Shown here: positions 45,820-57,235 of the stretch, in pieces | Layout of the letters: each line of letters begins with the position of its first letter | Position numbering within the stretch: position 1 is the stretch's first letter | Assembly (NCBI RefSeq): GCF_000001735.4 | Contig: NC_003076.8 | Coordinates: 2,170,001 to 2,234,000, forward strand | Reading direction: 5' to 3' | Length of the DNA stretch: 64,000 nucleotides | From: Arabidopsis thaliana | Lineage: Eukaryota; Streptophyta; Magnoliopsida; Brassicales; Brassicaceae | Notes under the pieces: model-generated | What the model saw: only the letters and a program-made list of their open reading frames with translations | The model's database searches: none | Told to the model about the DNA's origin: nothing | Program-made: the position numbers and the translations under genes

Positions 45820-47983
45820 ATGAGTTCCGATCAACGGTGGAGATTGCTCCGACCAGCATTCTTCATCTTCTTCTTCCTCTTCTTTCTTCCTCACAATCTC
45901 ACCTTTGGTCTCTGTTTCAACACCGAAGGTACTTACTTTTGTTTCATCTTTCTTTCTGAGTCTATTCGACTATTGATTGATGGATTAACTCTTGTGTGTT
46001 TTGCAGCATTGGCCTTGATGAAATTCAAAGAGAGAATAGAGATAGACCCATTTGGAGCTCTGGTTAATTGGGGAGAGCTTTCTCATTGTTCTTGGTCTGG
46101 TGTTGTCTGTTCACATGATGGAAGAGTTGTCATCTTGTAAGTCATATCCGAGTCCTTAACATAAGAATAAGAAGTTTCTCTAAAATTTCAGTTTTGTTAT
46201 AAATTTGATGTCTTATAATGTAGAAATCTAAGAGATCTCTCCCTACAAGGAACACTTGCACCTGAACTAGGAAACCTAACTCATTTGAAATCTCTGTAAG
46301 TAACCAACGTTTTCCCCAACACTCCTCAAACTATACACTAGATAGATAGACCTCTACAACACCCCTTGTTCTTGTTGCAGTATTCTCAGAAACAATTCAT
46401 TTTCCGGGAAAGTACCTGAAGAGGTAACAGAATTGCAGGAGCTTGAGATCTTGGATTTGTGTGACAACAACTTTGGCCAACCATTTCCCTTCGCTCGCAG
46501 GCTGCTTCAGATATCTCCCCCTCCTTCTCAACCTTCTCCTCCATCGCCTATGGAGGAAGTCCCCATTGATTTTCCTTTCTTCTTTGCCCCTCCTCCGCAG
46601 AATATAGGTGCAAGCCCTCCTACTGAAACCCAAGTTATCCCAAACCCGTCTCCAGTTCCCCCTCCACCAGCTCAGCCTCCACCAGCTCAGACTCCACCAC
46701 CTCAGCTTTCTGAAGTGCCTCATGCTGTCAACAAAAAGAAATCTCATAAGAGTAAGATGTACATAATAGTCGGAGTGCTAGTAGGTGTATTAGGCGTCAT
46801 GGCCGCATTGGTGGCCTTCTTTTTTCTCTGGAACCAAAAGGTAAAATTGATAAAGCCATGGGGGGAAACTGGGAGCAGTGGCCAGCTTCAAGATGTTGTT
46901 ACTACAGGTATCATCACTGTTATGTTTACTCTCTAGTTCAATAACATAGCAGAGATTGGTGAAAGTGAGTTTAGTGTATTTATTATGACTTATGAAGGTG
47001 TTCCCAAGCTGAAGCTAGCAGAACTAGAAACTGCCTGTGAAGATTTCAGTAACATCATAGGCTCCACATCCTCAGACGCCACCATTTACAAAGGAACTCT
47101 CTCCACCGGCTCTGAAATTGCCGTTCTAGCAGTTGCATCTGGATCCCTCCAAGACTGGTCAGAGGATCACGAAACACAGTTCCAAGAAAAGGTAACATCA
47201 GAAACCTCTTTCTGCATTCTTTCTCCTCTTCTTTAAAACACATACAAATCATGCAATGCAGATACAGAGGTTATCTCAAGTGAACCACAAGAACTTCCTC
47301 AATGTAATCGGATATTGCCATGAAGACGAACCATTCAACCGAATGCTAGTTTTCGAATACGCTCCTAATGGATCCCTCTTCGAGCATCTGCACGGTGAGT
47401 AGTAGTAATGCCACTTCTTCCAACAGACTCAGTCCCTCCCATCTATTTTTTAAACTTGTAACTGTAATATTATGTTGCAGACCAAGACGCAGAGCATTTG
47501 GACTGGCCAATGAGACTGAGAATCGTAATGGGAATAGCTTACTGTATGGAACATATGCACAATCTAAACCCTAAACCCATCTCTCACACCAACCTCAACT
47601 CTTCTTCAGTCTACTTGGCAACAGATTACGCAGCCAAAGTCTCAGACTTTACGTTCCTCAGCTCCACACCACTTGACCCCATGACCAACGTATCCAGCTT
47701 TGGCGCCCTTCTACAAGAGATCATCACCGGAAAGATCCCGGATCCAGATTCTCTGCTCCAGGAAGAAACCAAACCCGTTGCAGACCCGACTCTGAAAAGC
47801 TTTCAAGAGGAGGTCATGGAGAGAGTGTGGGAAGTGGTTAAAGAGTGTTTGAGTCAGAAGGTGGAAATGAAGGAAGTGGTGGTTAAGCTGAGAGAGATCA
47901 CCGGAATAACGCCGGAAGCAGCGTTGCCTAGTCGGTCTCCGGCGTGGTGGGCGGAGCTGGAGATTATATCCACCGAAATGTAG
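45820..47983 (+). CDS. LRR receptor-like pseudokinase (LRR VI-2/MRH1-like)
   Basis: Seven exons: 45820-45928, 46007-46136, 46224-46295, 46381-46907, 46998-47191, 47262-47394 and 47481-47983, giving about 555 residues. A single-pass plasma-membrane receptor-like protein. Signal peptide (FFIFFFLFFLPHNLTFG), LRR N-terminal cap with the CSWSGVVC pair, only two or three LRRs (about 80-145), a Pro-rich extracellular stalk (PPP/PPPAQ repeats, 148-215), membrane span at about 229-253, then a kinase-like domain. All key kinase residues are changed: no glycine loop, IAVLAV in place of VAIK, SHTN in place of HRDL, and DFT in place of DFG. That is usual in the MRH1/MDIS1-type subfamily, so signalling must be by partners. 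AT5G07150 by recall. Confidence 0.87.
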
Positions 47984-49970
47984 ATATATCAATTGCACAG
48001 TAAACTAATGTACCATCATCATCTCTGTACTCTCTGCAAATTTAAAGTCTGAAGATGATTTCTTTCTTTCTTTTTTTGGGTTTTATTTTGGGTCAATATA
48101 AGATAAAATGTGTGAGTTTGAAAACATTAAAGAGAAATCTTGTTCTTATTGTCAAACGACATGAAGTTGAGCTATGATATATAAAAACGACAAGCGTATA
48201 TAACCCTGAGTCACACTGGGCTGGGCTCGCTCATTATAGGCCCATGTACCAATCTCGATTCTTTTGGTCTGCTGCAACTTTCGCGTTGAAAATACTTTTT
48301 AGATTCATATCAATTCTCTGCATTTCTACACTTTATTATTATTTCCTTAATCACTTCCATAAGAAAAGTAGCACAATCAAATTGAGTTTCATCATGTTTA
48401 TTCCTTTTGTTGTTTTTTCACTTCCATAAAGAAAGGAAAATAAGGAAACAATCGAACTATGAAGCTTCAAACATATTTTCTTGTAATATATAAAAAAAGT
48501 ACATGTTGGTGCGTGGAAAAACATAAAGCAAAATAGGATAAAAGCAAAGATCATTTAATAGAAGTCCTAGGTGTGTTTGCATGTCCATAATTATATAGCC
48601 GTTTGTTTAACTTGCTCTGTATATCCGTTTCAAATCTATTGAATTCATAATTGGCATTTTCCTACACTAGTAAGAAAATAAATCTCTAATGCATTATTAT
48701 TACCGTTTAAATTGTTATTACACCTTTTATCAGTATACCTAAATGACTAAATCTCCAATTAGAAGACGTGTATGCATGTAAAAAAAACATAAAGCAATTA
48801 AGAAAAGATAATTAAAAAACATAGATGTGTTTGGTTTTCGGTTTGTATGCCCAGAAATCTCTTGAACTCTTTAATCGTCTTAACACCATGTTGTGTAGCG
48901 TGTCTTGTGCCGGCCAGACTCGAGGCTGTGGATTCTTTTTCAACGTCATCATGTCTTTTGATAATGACCAATCTTCCACTTCCTGGATTGTCCGCGTAGT
49001 CGTGTTTTCGCTCTATCATCTCCTCGCATGTGACATTGTGTCTTACAACCTTTGTTTCCAAGTTGTTATGAATCTATTATCGAATTATCTTTTACCTTCT
49101 TTTATTCGTTTTTAACCTTGTTGTATCAAAAATTGAAAATGGTATTCTTCCAAACCTTGTACTACATTTCAGTTATTAAATGATAAAACAAGTTTTTGCT
49201 CAAAATAATAATAACCATTTCTTCAATTTTCTCTGTATATCGTTTTAAAATACATTGAATTCGAAGCTGGCATTTTCCATGAATAGAAAGAAAACGACAA
49301 ATCTCTAAGGCGTAATAATCTCGGTTTAAGGTTCTGTAATATATATTTCATTAATATACCTAAATTTCTAATTAGAATTAAGATGTGCTCTTCTTGCATT
49401 CAATCGTATGCGTGGAAAAACATATATTTAAAGCAAAACTAACAAAATAGAAAACGTAGGTAATGTGAATGCATGCCAATCATTATATGACCGTTTGTTT
49501 AACCTATATTGAGTTCAAAATTGGCATTTTTCTACACTAATAAAAAGAAACGACAAATCCTAATGCGTTATTTTTTCCGTTTAAGTGTCTCTATTCTATC
49601 TTTCACTAATACACCTAAATCTTCAAAAGACGTGGCTCTATATGCATGCGTATACGTGGAAGAATATTATTAAATATATACCCGTTTGTTTAAAATTGAT
49701 TAAACATTAACTTCGTCAAATTGGCTTTTATTCCGAAATTAGCACTCAATTTTTAATGTTCTTTAATCTTCTTAAGAAAGATAACTCAAACTGAAATTAA
49801 GACCAAACGAAACAAATGCACACTGATTTGATATGCATTTGATAACAATATTCTATAAACTTAACATTCAAAACAAAAAAAATCTGTAAACCGAAACACA
49901 TGAATCAAAAAAAGAAAACAACTCAAGAATAAACTGAATCGAAGAAATGGTAGGGGGTTTTTCAAATCAA
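47984..49970. repeat. degenerate tandem repeats interrupted by unrelated sequence
   Basis: About 2 kb of non-coding DNA with diverged copies of a unit of about 255 bases. The words CTGTATATC, ATTGAATTC/ATTGAGTTC, TTGGCATTTT[T/C]C, ACTA[A/G]TAA, CTAATGCGTTATT/CTCTAATGCATTATT and CCTAAAT recur in order around 48615-48750, 49230-49370 and 49500-49620, and GCGTGGAAAAACAT recurs at 48511 and 49411. Copies 2 and 3 are about 255 apart; copies 1 and 2 are 617 apart because about 360 bases of different character (48800-49160) lie between. That insert has a minus-strand frame of 87 codons (49061-48798) of ordinary composition, without a recognisable domain. Confidence 0.5.
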
Positions 49971-50709
49971 CTAAGTAAGATTGGAGAGTGGAGCCAGATT
50001 CGTCTTCAGCCTCTCTATCTCCGTTTTATACTCCTCAATGACACCTATTAATTAGCATTATAATTATTGTTATATCAATAATCCCAAATATATGTATATA
50101 TATTTAATTAAGTTAAATTAGCTATCATGTATATAATTAATATACCATCGCTGTTGATACAATGTTGAACCCGAGCAGAGATACACTCCTTTAGCTGCCT
50201 TTGCTCATTTTCTAGATATCGTTTTTGTTCACTGGTAATCGCTAGTTGGGAACGCAACTCACTCACCTCTCTCTGCACATTAAATGAAATGTATATACAT
50301 ATGTGTAATACGCAAGCATAATGAATCGAAGTAGTACATATATGAAATTAAGTAGAGGTATATATATACTTGGAGCTCCATGGATCTCTTCACTAGAGCA
50401 TCAAGATATTGAACCTTCTTCCACCTAGACTTTTGAGCCGCAACACGGTTCGAAATTATCCTACATATTTTATTTCATATATGGATTGAATTCAATTAGG
50501 GTTTCATTTATAAGATATGTATCGATAAAAAATGAAAATTATGTTAACCGTTTGAGTATCTTAGGGTCCGTGGTGGGATCAATATTCTGACGCATACGAA
50601 TGGTGAAGCCTGGCTCGACTTCATAGTTGACGTAACCACCTTTCTTCTTTCCCGCTTGGCTGCCACTTTGGGACACTCCAAACGATGTCGCAACCACAGG
50701 GAAACTCAT
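49971..50709 (-). CDS. bZIP transcription factor
   Basis: Four exons on the minus strand: 50709-50549, 50460-50370, 50272-50146 and 50044-49971, giving 150 residues. The basic region is RIISNRVAAQKSRWKK, with the invariant N-x7-R. The zipper starts ten residues after that Arg: Leu at +10, +17 and +24, Thr at +31, Leu at +38 and +45. The intron inside the basic region/zipper start and the VQYLDAL continuation resemble Arabidopsis group E (bZIP34/61-like: RKLQYI), but the protein lacks their long N-terminal part, so it is a short divergent member. A second coiled coil (VIEEYKTEIERLK) closes the protein. It should bind ACGT-core DNA as a dimer. AT5G07160 by recall. Confidence 0.88.
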
Positions 50710-51801
50710 TGATGAGTTAAGTTGTGATAAAGTATAATTGATTAAGATAAGTAAATGTGCTAAGCCTTGTTATAGTTGTGAGGCTACTACTACTACCGTC
50801 GAGTGTTGGCTTTTATAGTGAAGTAAATACAAGTTAAATATCCTATTTGCCCTTGTAATTTTTTTTGTCGTTTTAGGGTATCTTGATTTTTACTTAAAAT
50901 AGAAAAAATTGACCAATGTATTATTGCCAGATGTGTTAATACCTTATCCTTTACAAATTTTTTAGTTTGTTTTTTAAACATTTTAAACTCTTTATAAACT
51001 TTCTTGTACGTGGTGGTGTTTGTTTTTGAACATTCTTAAAATAGTGGAATTCTTTGCAACACAAAATTTATTTGTGTATGGCCCAAAATGGCCCATAACA
51101 AGGTCTGTTATTAATAAGTTTTGATGATAGTGTAAATGGGCTATTAAAACCCCATTAAGGCTAAAAAAAAATTACTACAAGGAATATGTTTTTTTTTTTT
51201 GTCAAACCAAGGAATAGGTAATGTGTGGTTAAGTATATAGAAGATCGTCAAGTAGTTTCACCGAATTTGCATCGAAAGTACCCGGAAGTAAAAAGAGCAC
51301 ACTTCTTCTTAGATTAGATGGCTGAATGATCCAACTTCAGAGAAGCTTCTGGCTGACACAGAAACTAGAAAGCCTATGATGATGATGATGATGCTAATGC
51401 TAATGTCCATGTGACACTAAAATGCGAAAGAAAGCCTTTTTGTTTATTTTATTTGTTGGAGAAGTTGCTCACATGATTTGATGAATAGTTGCCAAGTAAC
51501 TTCACTAGAAACATTATTTAAACAATTTTGGACCATCACAGTGAAAGGTTCACATCTATAGAATACATATCCCAAAGACTCAAGATTTATTTATACTTTT
51601 ATTATTTTCTAAGAAGCTTTCTATCTACACCTCATTGCTACAAAACTTCTCATTTCATATTAAAAAGCTTCTCTCCCACTCTTTTACCTCTTTATAAAGC
51701 GCGAAACCTCTCTTCTATCATAAAACAGAATTAACTACCAAACTATCTTCGTCTTCTATCTCTTTCTCAGTATATTCCAATTTTTCTCTTTGGCTGCAAA
51801 G
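50710..51801. other. bZIP promoter and intergenic region
   Basis: No coding region supported. CAAGGAATA occurs at 51178-51186 and 51208-51216 around TG-(T)n-GTCAAAC, an A-tailed short insertion in reverse orientation. A (GAT)n-like run lies near 51377-51392. The final 150 bases look like a pyrimidine-rich leader for the next gene. Confidence 0.5.
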
Positions 51802-52150
51802 ATGTTGGACATAGCGTTTGAATTGATCGGAGATGCCACGTCGAATTCGCTTCTCATGTTCTGTTTCTGCAACCTCATTATTGTCATGATCTTTACCGGA
51901 TCATTAAAACCTGGTTTGAAGGATTCACAAGATTCCACATTTGTTACCTCAGTGAGCTACGATATGGGCAATATTTCTTCTGATGATCATTATTGTGGTG
52001 ATGATGATGAAAATATGAAAATCGCTGCTGCTATTCCATCTTCACAAGATGACCCTTTGATCGATGACTCGAGTTCTGACGAAGAAGATGATTCAGAAAG
52101 CACCCATTGCTATGCTGCTGATGATGATGCTGATGATACTGATGACGATG

Positions 52151-52232
<82 letters not shown>

Positions 52233-52362
52233 GAGCAAAGACTCCGAGGTTGAAGAGGAGGAAGGAGACGATGATTTGAGAATGAGGGTAGAAATGTTTA
52301 TAGCAAAAATTAACAATGAATGGAGGCATGAGAAGCTTAGGGCTTTGAATTTAGTTTGTTAA
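51802..52362 (+). CDS. small acidic membrane protein, DUF4408/DUF761-like
   Basis: Intronless frame of 186 residues from the first ATG (51802). One hydrophobic segment near the N-terminus (about 17-33, LLMFCFCNLIIVMIFTG) is followed by a Ser/Asp-rich region, a giant poly-Asp tract, and a conserved-looking end (DDLRMRVEMFIAKINNEW, ending in LNLVC) of the kind found at the C-terminus of plant DUF761/DUF4408 proteins. That combination, a hydrophobic start, an acidic middle and a short amphipathic C-terminal motif, fits this poorly understood plant family. The poly-Asp tract comes from a GAT microsatellite. A real gene is likely because the frame is intact on both sides of the repeat; function unknown. 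Confidence 0.65.
52153..52230 (+). repeat. (GAT)26 microsatellite within a coding region
   Basis: Twenty-six uninterrupted GAT codons (78 bases) encode poly-Asp. Frames read across it on other frames or strands give poly-Met, poly-Ile or poly-Ser and are artefacts. Confidence 0.97.
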
Positions 52363-52808
52363 TATGTTCATTCTAATTGCAAAGATTTTGTATGAATATG
52401 TACATACTTTTTTTTATCAATGTATAACATAATTTCGTAATGAGTGTATTTTCTAGAGATGTTATTATTATAGAATGATCAAATATATAATACTCTCTGA
52501 AATGAAAAGATTGGCTCCTTGATCTTATAATATATTAGTTCTTTACTTTCTGCAAAGAGCTTTTGATTCTTCTTTTCATGAAAAGGGAATTAATGCTACT
52601 TGAAAAACTAATCATCAAGATTAAACATTACAAAACTACTAGGAGTTAGTTACTTACCTGTAATTAGCGAACAATAACATCCCGTTATGTTTCTTTCATT
52701 TAAACACCGTCGTTTCGTAACCGCGCCATCTAAATTTGCTCATACAAGTTTTCAAGAGACGTGAGAGAGAGAGAGAACAAAATCGAGGTTTTGATGTTAT
52801 TCTGATTG

Positions 52809-55098
52809 ATGCTCGATTTCAACATGTTCTTCCCCAAGAAAATTGATCCGGAAACAATGGATATATTTGCAGAAGATTTCTCCCTTGAGAAATTCGACAT
52901 CGATTTCGAATTCGACATCGATTTCGAATTCGACGCTCCTCGATTCTACGATTTCTCCAAACCTGAACTCGATTCAGAAACAGAGGAAACAGAGCTTTGG
53001 TTTCAATCAGCTGGAAACTATCCTCCTTCACGTAAGATCAATATGCATATTTTTGGAATTGAGGCTAAAAAGACTCTGTTTCTTAATTATGTTATACTTT
53101 TTTTTCTCAGCATTTAGCATACATTTGAGATACGAAGAAAAACATCTTGAGATCCCTAAACCCGTCTCAGATCAATACAATGGTATTATCTTGCAAATTC
53201 TTGTCTTTGATTTGATTTCTTGCAACTCAAGGTTTGTTATGGTCATTTAGGGTTTATATATAATAACCAAGCTCCTAAAGATGTTCCCAAGGCGACGCAT
53301 AAGTCTAAAACCAAAACTTATTTACGAAAGAACTCAACTTTAACGAGACCCACTGCTTCTTTGTTGGCAAGACAGAATAAACCTCTCGATATTTACTCTG
53401 TTCGGCTTCTCACAAGGTAACATCAGTCCTCTTCAACAGCCTTTTTGCTTTCTTAGACTCAAACTAATTTGATGTTTTATAGATGTCAGCGGTCATTAGG
53501 AAAGTGTGATGACAAGTTCTCATCTCACTTATATTCAATGCCTCAAACCCAAGATAACAAAAGGCAAAAACTCGAAACCGGCTTCTTGCGCAAGGTGCTG
53601 CTCTCAAACATCATCTAAACTCACTGCTCTCAACACATTTTGTTTTGGAGCTAATCTTAAAAAGCTTTTTGAAGTAGGTTTCACGGCTGGACCAAACTCC
53701 TTTTTTACATAAAGTTCCAAAGAAGGTAATGCAATTTAAGATTAAACATTCACTGTATCATCATTTTTGTGTATCTTACATTTGTAATTTTTGTGTTTGC
53801 AGGGGTCCAAAGTCACTGTTCCAAGAGAGCCTAACCTCAAGACTGCCCAAAGAGCTGCAAGAAACCGGTAAGGACTCTCTTTGAATATATTGTTGGTTCC
53901 TTTAATGGCTTGTTTATAACAACTTCTTTCTTATGAATCTCTTTCAGGTTTAAGGCTAACTCAGCACCCGAGCAGATTGCAAAATTCATCTCTAATATGA
54001 ATAAAACAGTGCGTGTGTGCCTACATCATTTTTTGTTTCTTTCACTGCCACCAACTCAAAAGTAGTAACAGTCACAAATCTTTGCCTGCAGGTTCAAGGA
54101 ACTACTTCACCATCTTTGCCTAAGAAGAATACGCCTCACCACCCCCAAGATCTACAGGTCTAAATCTTCTAAAGAACATTTTCAAACTCTTTTATCATAC
54201 CATAATTTTACCAGCAATTACATTCTTTCTTTTGTTTCAGGCATTTCATCTAAGGACATCTCTTAGAGCGAGGGAACGCTCTTCCAGTGTAAGTCTCAAA
54301 CCGTTTGTGCTGTTTGTTTTTATCTGGTCATCTTTCAAGCTACAGTGATGCAGTTCTCATTGCAGGCTAAAATTGCACCAACCGATGATTCTAAACACTC
54401 CTTAACGTTAGTCCATAAATCTTTTATAAATCCCATTCATGATTTCCTTCTTCTCTTGCATTTGACTCAAACTTGAATCAAGACTTCTAAACATGTTCTT
54501 TCATGTCTTGTGCAGGTCAAAGTCCGTTGGTTCCATGAAGGGTATGAAGGTCAAGGCGTCTCGCAGCTCAAATTCCAATTGTCAAGTTTATGGACCTAAG
54601 ATTTGCCCTCTAGACTCAAAGGTGATGCAGGTTAACTCCTTCTACAAGAACTAGAATCCATGAAAGGTATTTAGTTAACAAATTATAGAAAAAAAACTCA
54701 CAAATCTTTTACTTCATGATAGACATCAAGCAAATGCGGTGAAGCAATCGATATCAAACATGAAAACAATCTTCTGAGGGTAAGTCACTCATGCTGCAGG
54801 TTGGTTTTTGAAACTATAACAATGTAGTGATCAGGTCATATCTCTAGATGGAGATCCATTTATATTCCCCCTACTAATACCAGGTTTTTAGTTTATTGAA
54901 GGAATTTGAAGCTCCAATGAACACAAATTTTCGAGATGAACCATTTATTGAATCTCTTAGAAAAGTAAGCATTCATCATCTTCAAAAACTTGCATAGAAT
55001 TTGTTTCTTTGCTTATGATTATTAACAATGTTAGTTACCATTTCTTACAGCTATGTCTCACGTCAGATACTGATCCAGTCGGGGTACTTATAGATTAG
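52809..55098 (+). CDS. TPX2-like spindle/microtubule protein
   Basis: Fourteen short exons can be joined by GT-AG borders: 52809-53031, 53111-53182, 53281-53416, 53483-53594, 53678-53725, 53803-53867, 53948-54008, 54092-54157, 54241-54288, 54366-54406, 54516-54621 (or 54630), 54723-54779, 54884-54964 and 55051-55098, giving about 387-390 residues. TPX2 proteins bind Aurora kinase and microtubules. Family motifs: TLTRPTASLLARQNKPLDIYS in exon 3, VPREPNLKTAQRA in exon 6, RFKANSAPEQ in exon 7 and FHLRTSLRAR in exon 9. The C-terminal half of full TPX2 is missing. Exon 1 contains an exact 18-bp tandem repeat encoding FDIDFE twice. The exon 4/5 junction uses a GTGCTG donor and is the least certain. 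Possibly AT5G07170 (TPXL group). Confidence 0.75.
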
Positions 55099-55340
55099 TT
55101 GCTTCTCTTTACTCTCTTGTATCTCATCGACATAGAGATTTTTCGAGACATATATCGTGCTTGTACAAATTAGATGTGCGAAAGCTTATACTAACATGAA
55201 GTCCAATATTCATCAATAGTACTAAGTGTTAAGTCAATGACTACTTTCAATCCTGCATCAGTACACAGAAAGATGTGCTAGGGGGAAACAATGTACCTGT
55301 AAAAATGAATTAAACATCTGTTACCAACAGCTGATTAAGC

Positions 55341-55685
55341 TCAGTTTCTAGCTCGGACCAGCTCGTTAAGCTTCTGAATTTCTTTTCTTATAATAGAAAT
55401 TTCTGCCATCATTGGATGATACTTCCCTTTGGCAAAATCATATGGTTTAGTAAAGTTAACTAAGAAGTGTGGTTGATATGTTTTTTCTTTCTGCAAATGC
55501 ATCACTTGGGATGTGCTCAAAGGGATGGGATGAAGTTGGAAACTAGCCTTTATTAAATGAATAAGAAAACAAACCTTTTCTTGCACGGAATCTTTGCCTT
55601 GTGGTATATGTGGTTGCTTTTGTATCTGAAAGAAACAGAGGACGACTAGTCTCTGTTTCACTCTCAACTTGTTCATTCCACTCAA
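55341..55685 (-). CDS. possible small minus-strand coding exon(s), unrecognised
   Basis: An open frame of 114 codons. The last part (KPYDFAKGKYHPMMAEISIIRKEIQKLNELVRARN) has the composition of real coding sequence and a likely short C-terminal coiled coil. The first part may include intron, since splice-like CAG/GT borders occur inside. The sequence further upstream on the minus strand (55700-56250) looks like a leader with an intron but offers no convincing first exon. I do not recognise a family; it could equally be non-coding. Confidence 0.25.
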   Translation of the reverse strand: MSGMNKLRVKQRLVVLCFFQIQKQPHIPQGKDSVQEKVCFLIHLIKASFQLHPIPLSTSQVMHLQKEKTYQPHFLVNFTKPYDFAKGKYHPMMAEISIIRKEIQKLNELVRARN

Positions 55686-56393
55686 ACTGAGAAGTCAAAA
55701 CAATAAACATAAAGAACAAAAAAAAGCAACCACGATCTCGCCATCTTGCAGGTAAAATGGTCTTTTATTTGATCTTTCATAATCTGCTACATAATAACAA
55801 AACACCAAAACTCAAAATCACAAACTAACAAAAGTAGAAAAGGATCCAAATGACAAAGTAATCTTTGAACATTCTATTTACAAGAGCTGTAGGAAAGGAT
55901 TGAAACTTTCACATTCCAAAAACTCTGAATCTAAGATTACTGCTCCAAATCCACATCCAATGGAGGAAGAAGAAGAATTTACTGCACCAGATTAAACATG
56001 ACAACAAAGTCGAAAACAGAGCAGGACAAAAACAAAGACGATTACCAAACTGATTAGACTCTCACCAGTCGAAATCTGAAAGCAAGTTTTTGCCTCAATT
56101 GAGAGAAGAAGAAAAATAAATAAGAGCTAGCAACATGTCTACTATTTCACTTTTTTAAGAGTTTTTAAGCCAATCAGAAAGCTCTATTTCAATCCCACTC
56201 GCACAAAGTGAGCGTTGAGCGAGTGAGAGCAATTTTGTAGGGGTTTACCTTTCCAAATCATGCCTTTTTTATTCAACGCACTTCCTCCCAAAATCTCCAT
56301 CGCGTGACTCTTATGTTTTTTGTTTTATGTAAACCGAACCAAAATCAATTTGTAATTTTAAACCATGTACACTGAACCGAAACCAATTATAAT

Positions 56394-57118
56394 TTGAACT
56401 TTTCAAAATCATGTAAACCGAAATATTTTTTCTCCTTCCGACGAAGACTAAACCATGTAAACAGAGACGACGAAACCTGCCGGAGAACAGAAAAACCCGG
56501 CGAAAATGGGAATTCGATTTCGTCGTCCTCTGTTGATCATGACTTCACTTCTGCTTCCAGGTTTTCATCGGAACCAATCTCACCTCCACTCTCTAATAAA
56601 CTTCTTCAATTGTGAGTTTGTAATTTTGTTGCAGAGCTTTCACTCAGAAGAAGCTCGATGATCTCAAATCTCTCTTAAGCATCACACGATGTGTGGTGGA
56701 TTTCGATTGTCACAGGAGTATTTTGGTCCGAGTGGTTCTTTAGGAGAAAAGGATGTTTGATATGGTCACTCAACGCAGGAAAGATGATAAAATGACTTAT
56801 GAAGATCTTGTTATTGCTAAGGTACACTCAAGTCTTTTTTATCGTCTTAATCAATCATTGGTTTCTTCTTCTGAGCTTTTGAATACGCTTGGCATATTGG
56901 AGGACATGCACATATCGTGAGTGGTTTTCCAACTCTAGCATAACATCATTTAACCTAACATTGTCTTTGCTTGCAACTAGACTAAGTAGAATCAAGACAC
57001 AACTAGTTTTGTTCCTAATGTAAATTATCTCGCGGAAACAACAGTATGTCGCCATCTGTGTTAATCATTAAAGACACAGAAGGATCAACCTTGGGAGAGG
57101 CACAGAAATGTTACCACT
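56394..57118 (+). pseudogene. exon-like fragments of an unrecognised gene
   Basis: Plus-strand stretches around 56394-56615 and 56633-56825 look like exons separated by an intron (GTGAGTTTG...TTGCAG, about 56610-56633). The second has a frame with AFTQKKLDDLKSLLS followed, after an in-frame stop, by FDMVTQRRKDDKMTYEDLVIAK ending at a GT. Similar short pieces appear near 57250-57440. The series cannot be joined into an intact reading frame by eye. It may be a decayed gene or a transcribed non-coding locus; family not recognised. Confidence 0.35.
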
Positions 57119-57235
57119 TCAGATAATGATTCAGTCGCGGTACTTACAGATTAGTTGCTTCTCTTAATCTCTTGTATCTCATCCACATAGAGATTTTTCA
57201 AGACATATTTCGTGCGTGTACAAATTAGACATTGC
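57119..57235 (+). repeat. copy of the 3' end of the TPX2-like gene
   Basis: This segment repeats 55063-55180, the last exon and 3' flank of the TPX2-like gene: TCAGATA[C/A]TGAT[C/T]CAGTCG, GGTACTTA[T/C]AGATTAG, TTGCTTCTCTT, TCTCTTGTATCTCATC, ACATAGAGATTTTTC and GTACAAATTAGA match in order with few differences. It is a partial duplication about 2 kb downstream, in the same orientation. Confidence 0.8.

Noticed and set aside
52093-52329. Antisense and shifted ORFs with poly-Ile, poly-Ser and poly-Met
   Set aside because: Other frames of the GAT microsatellite.
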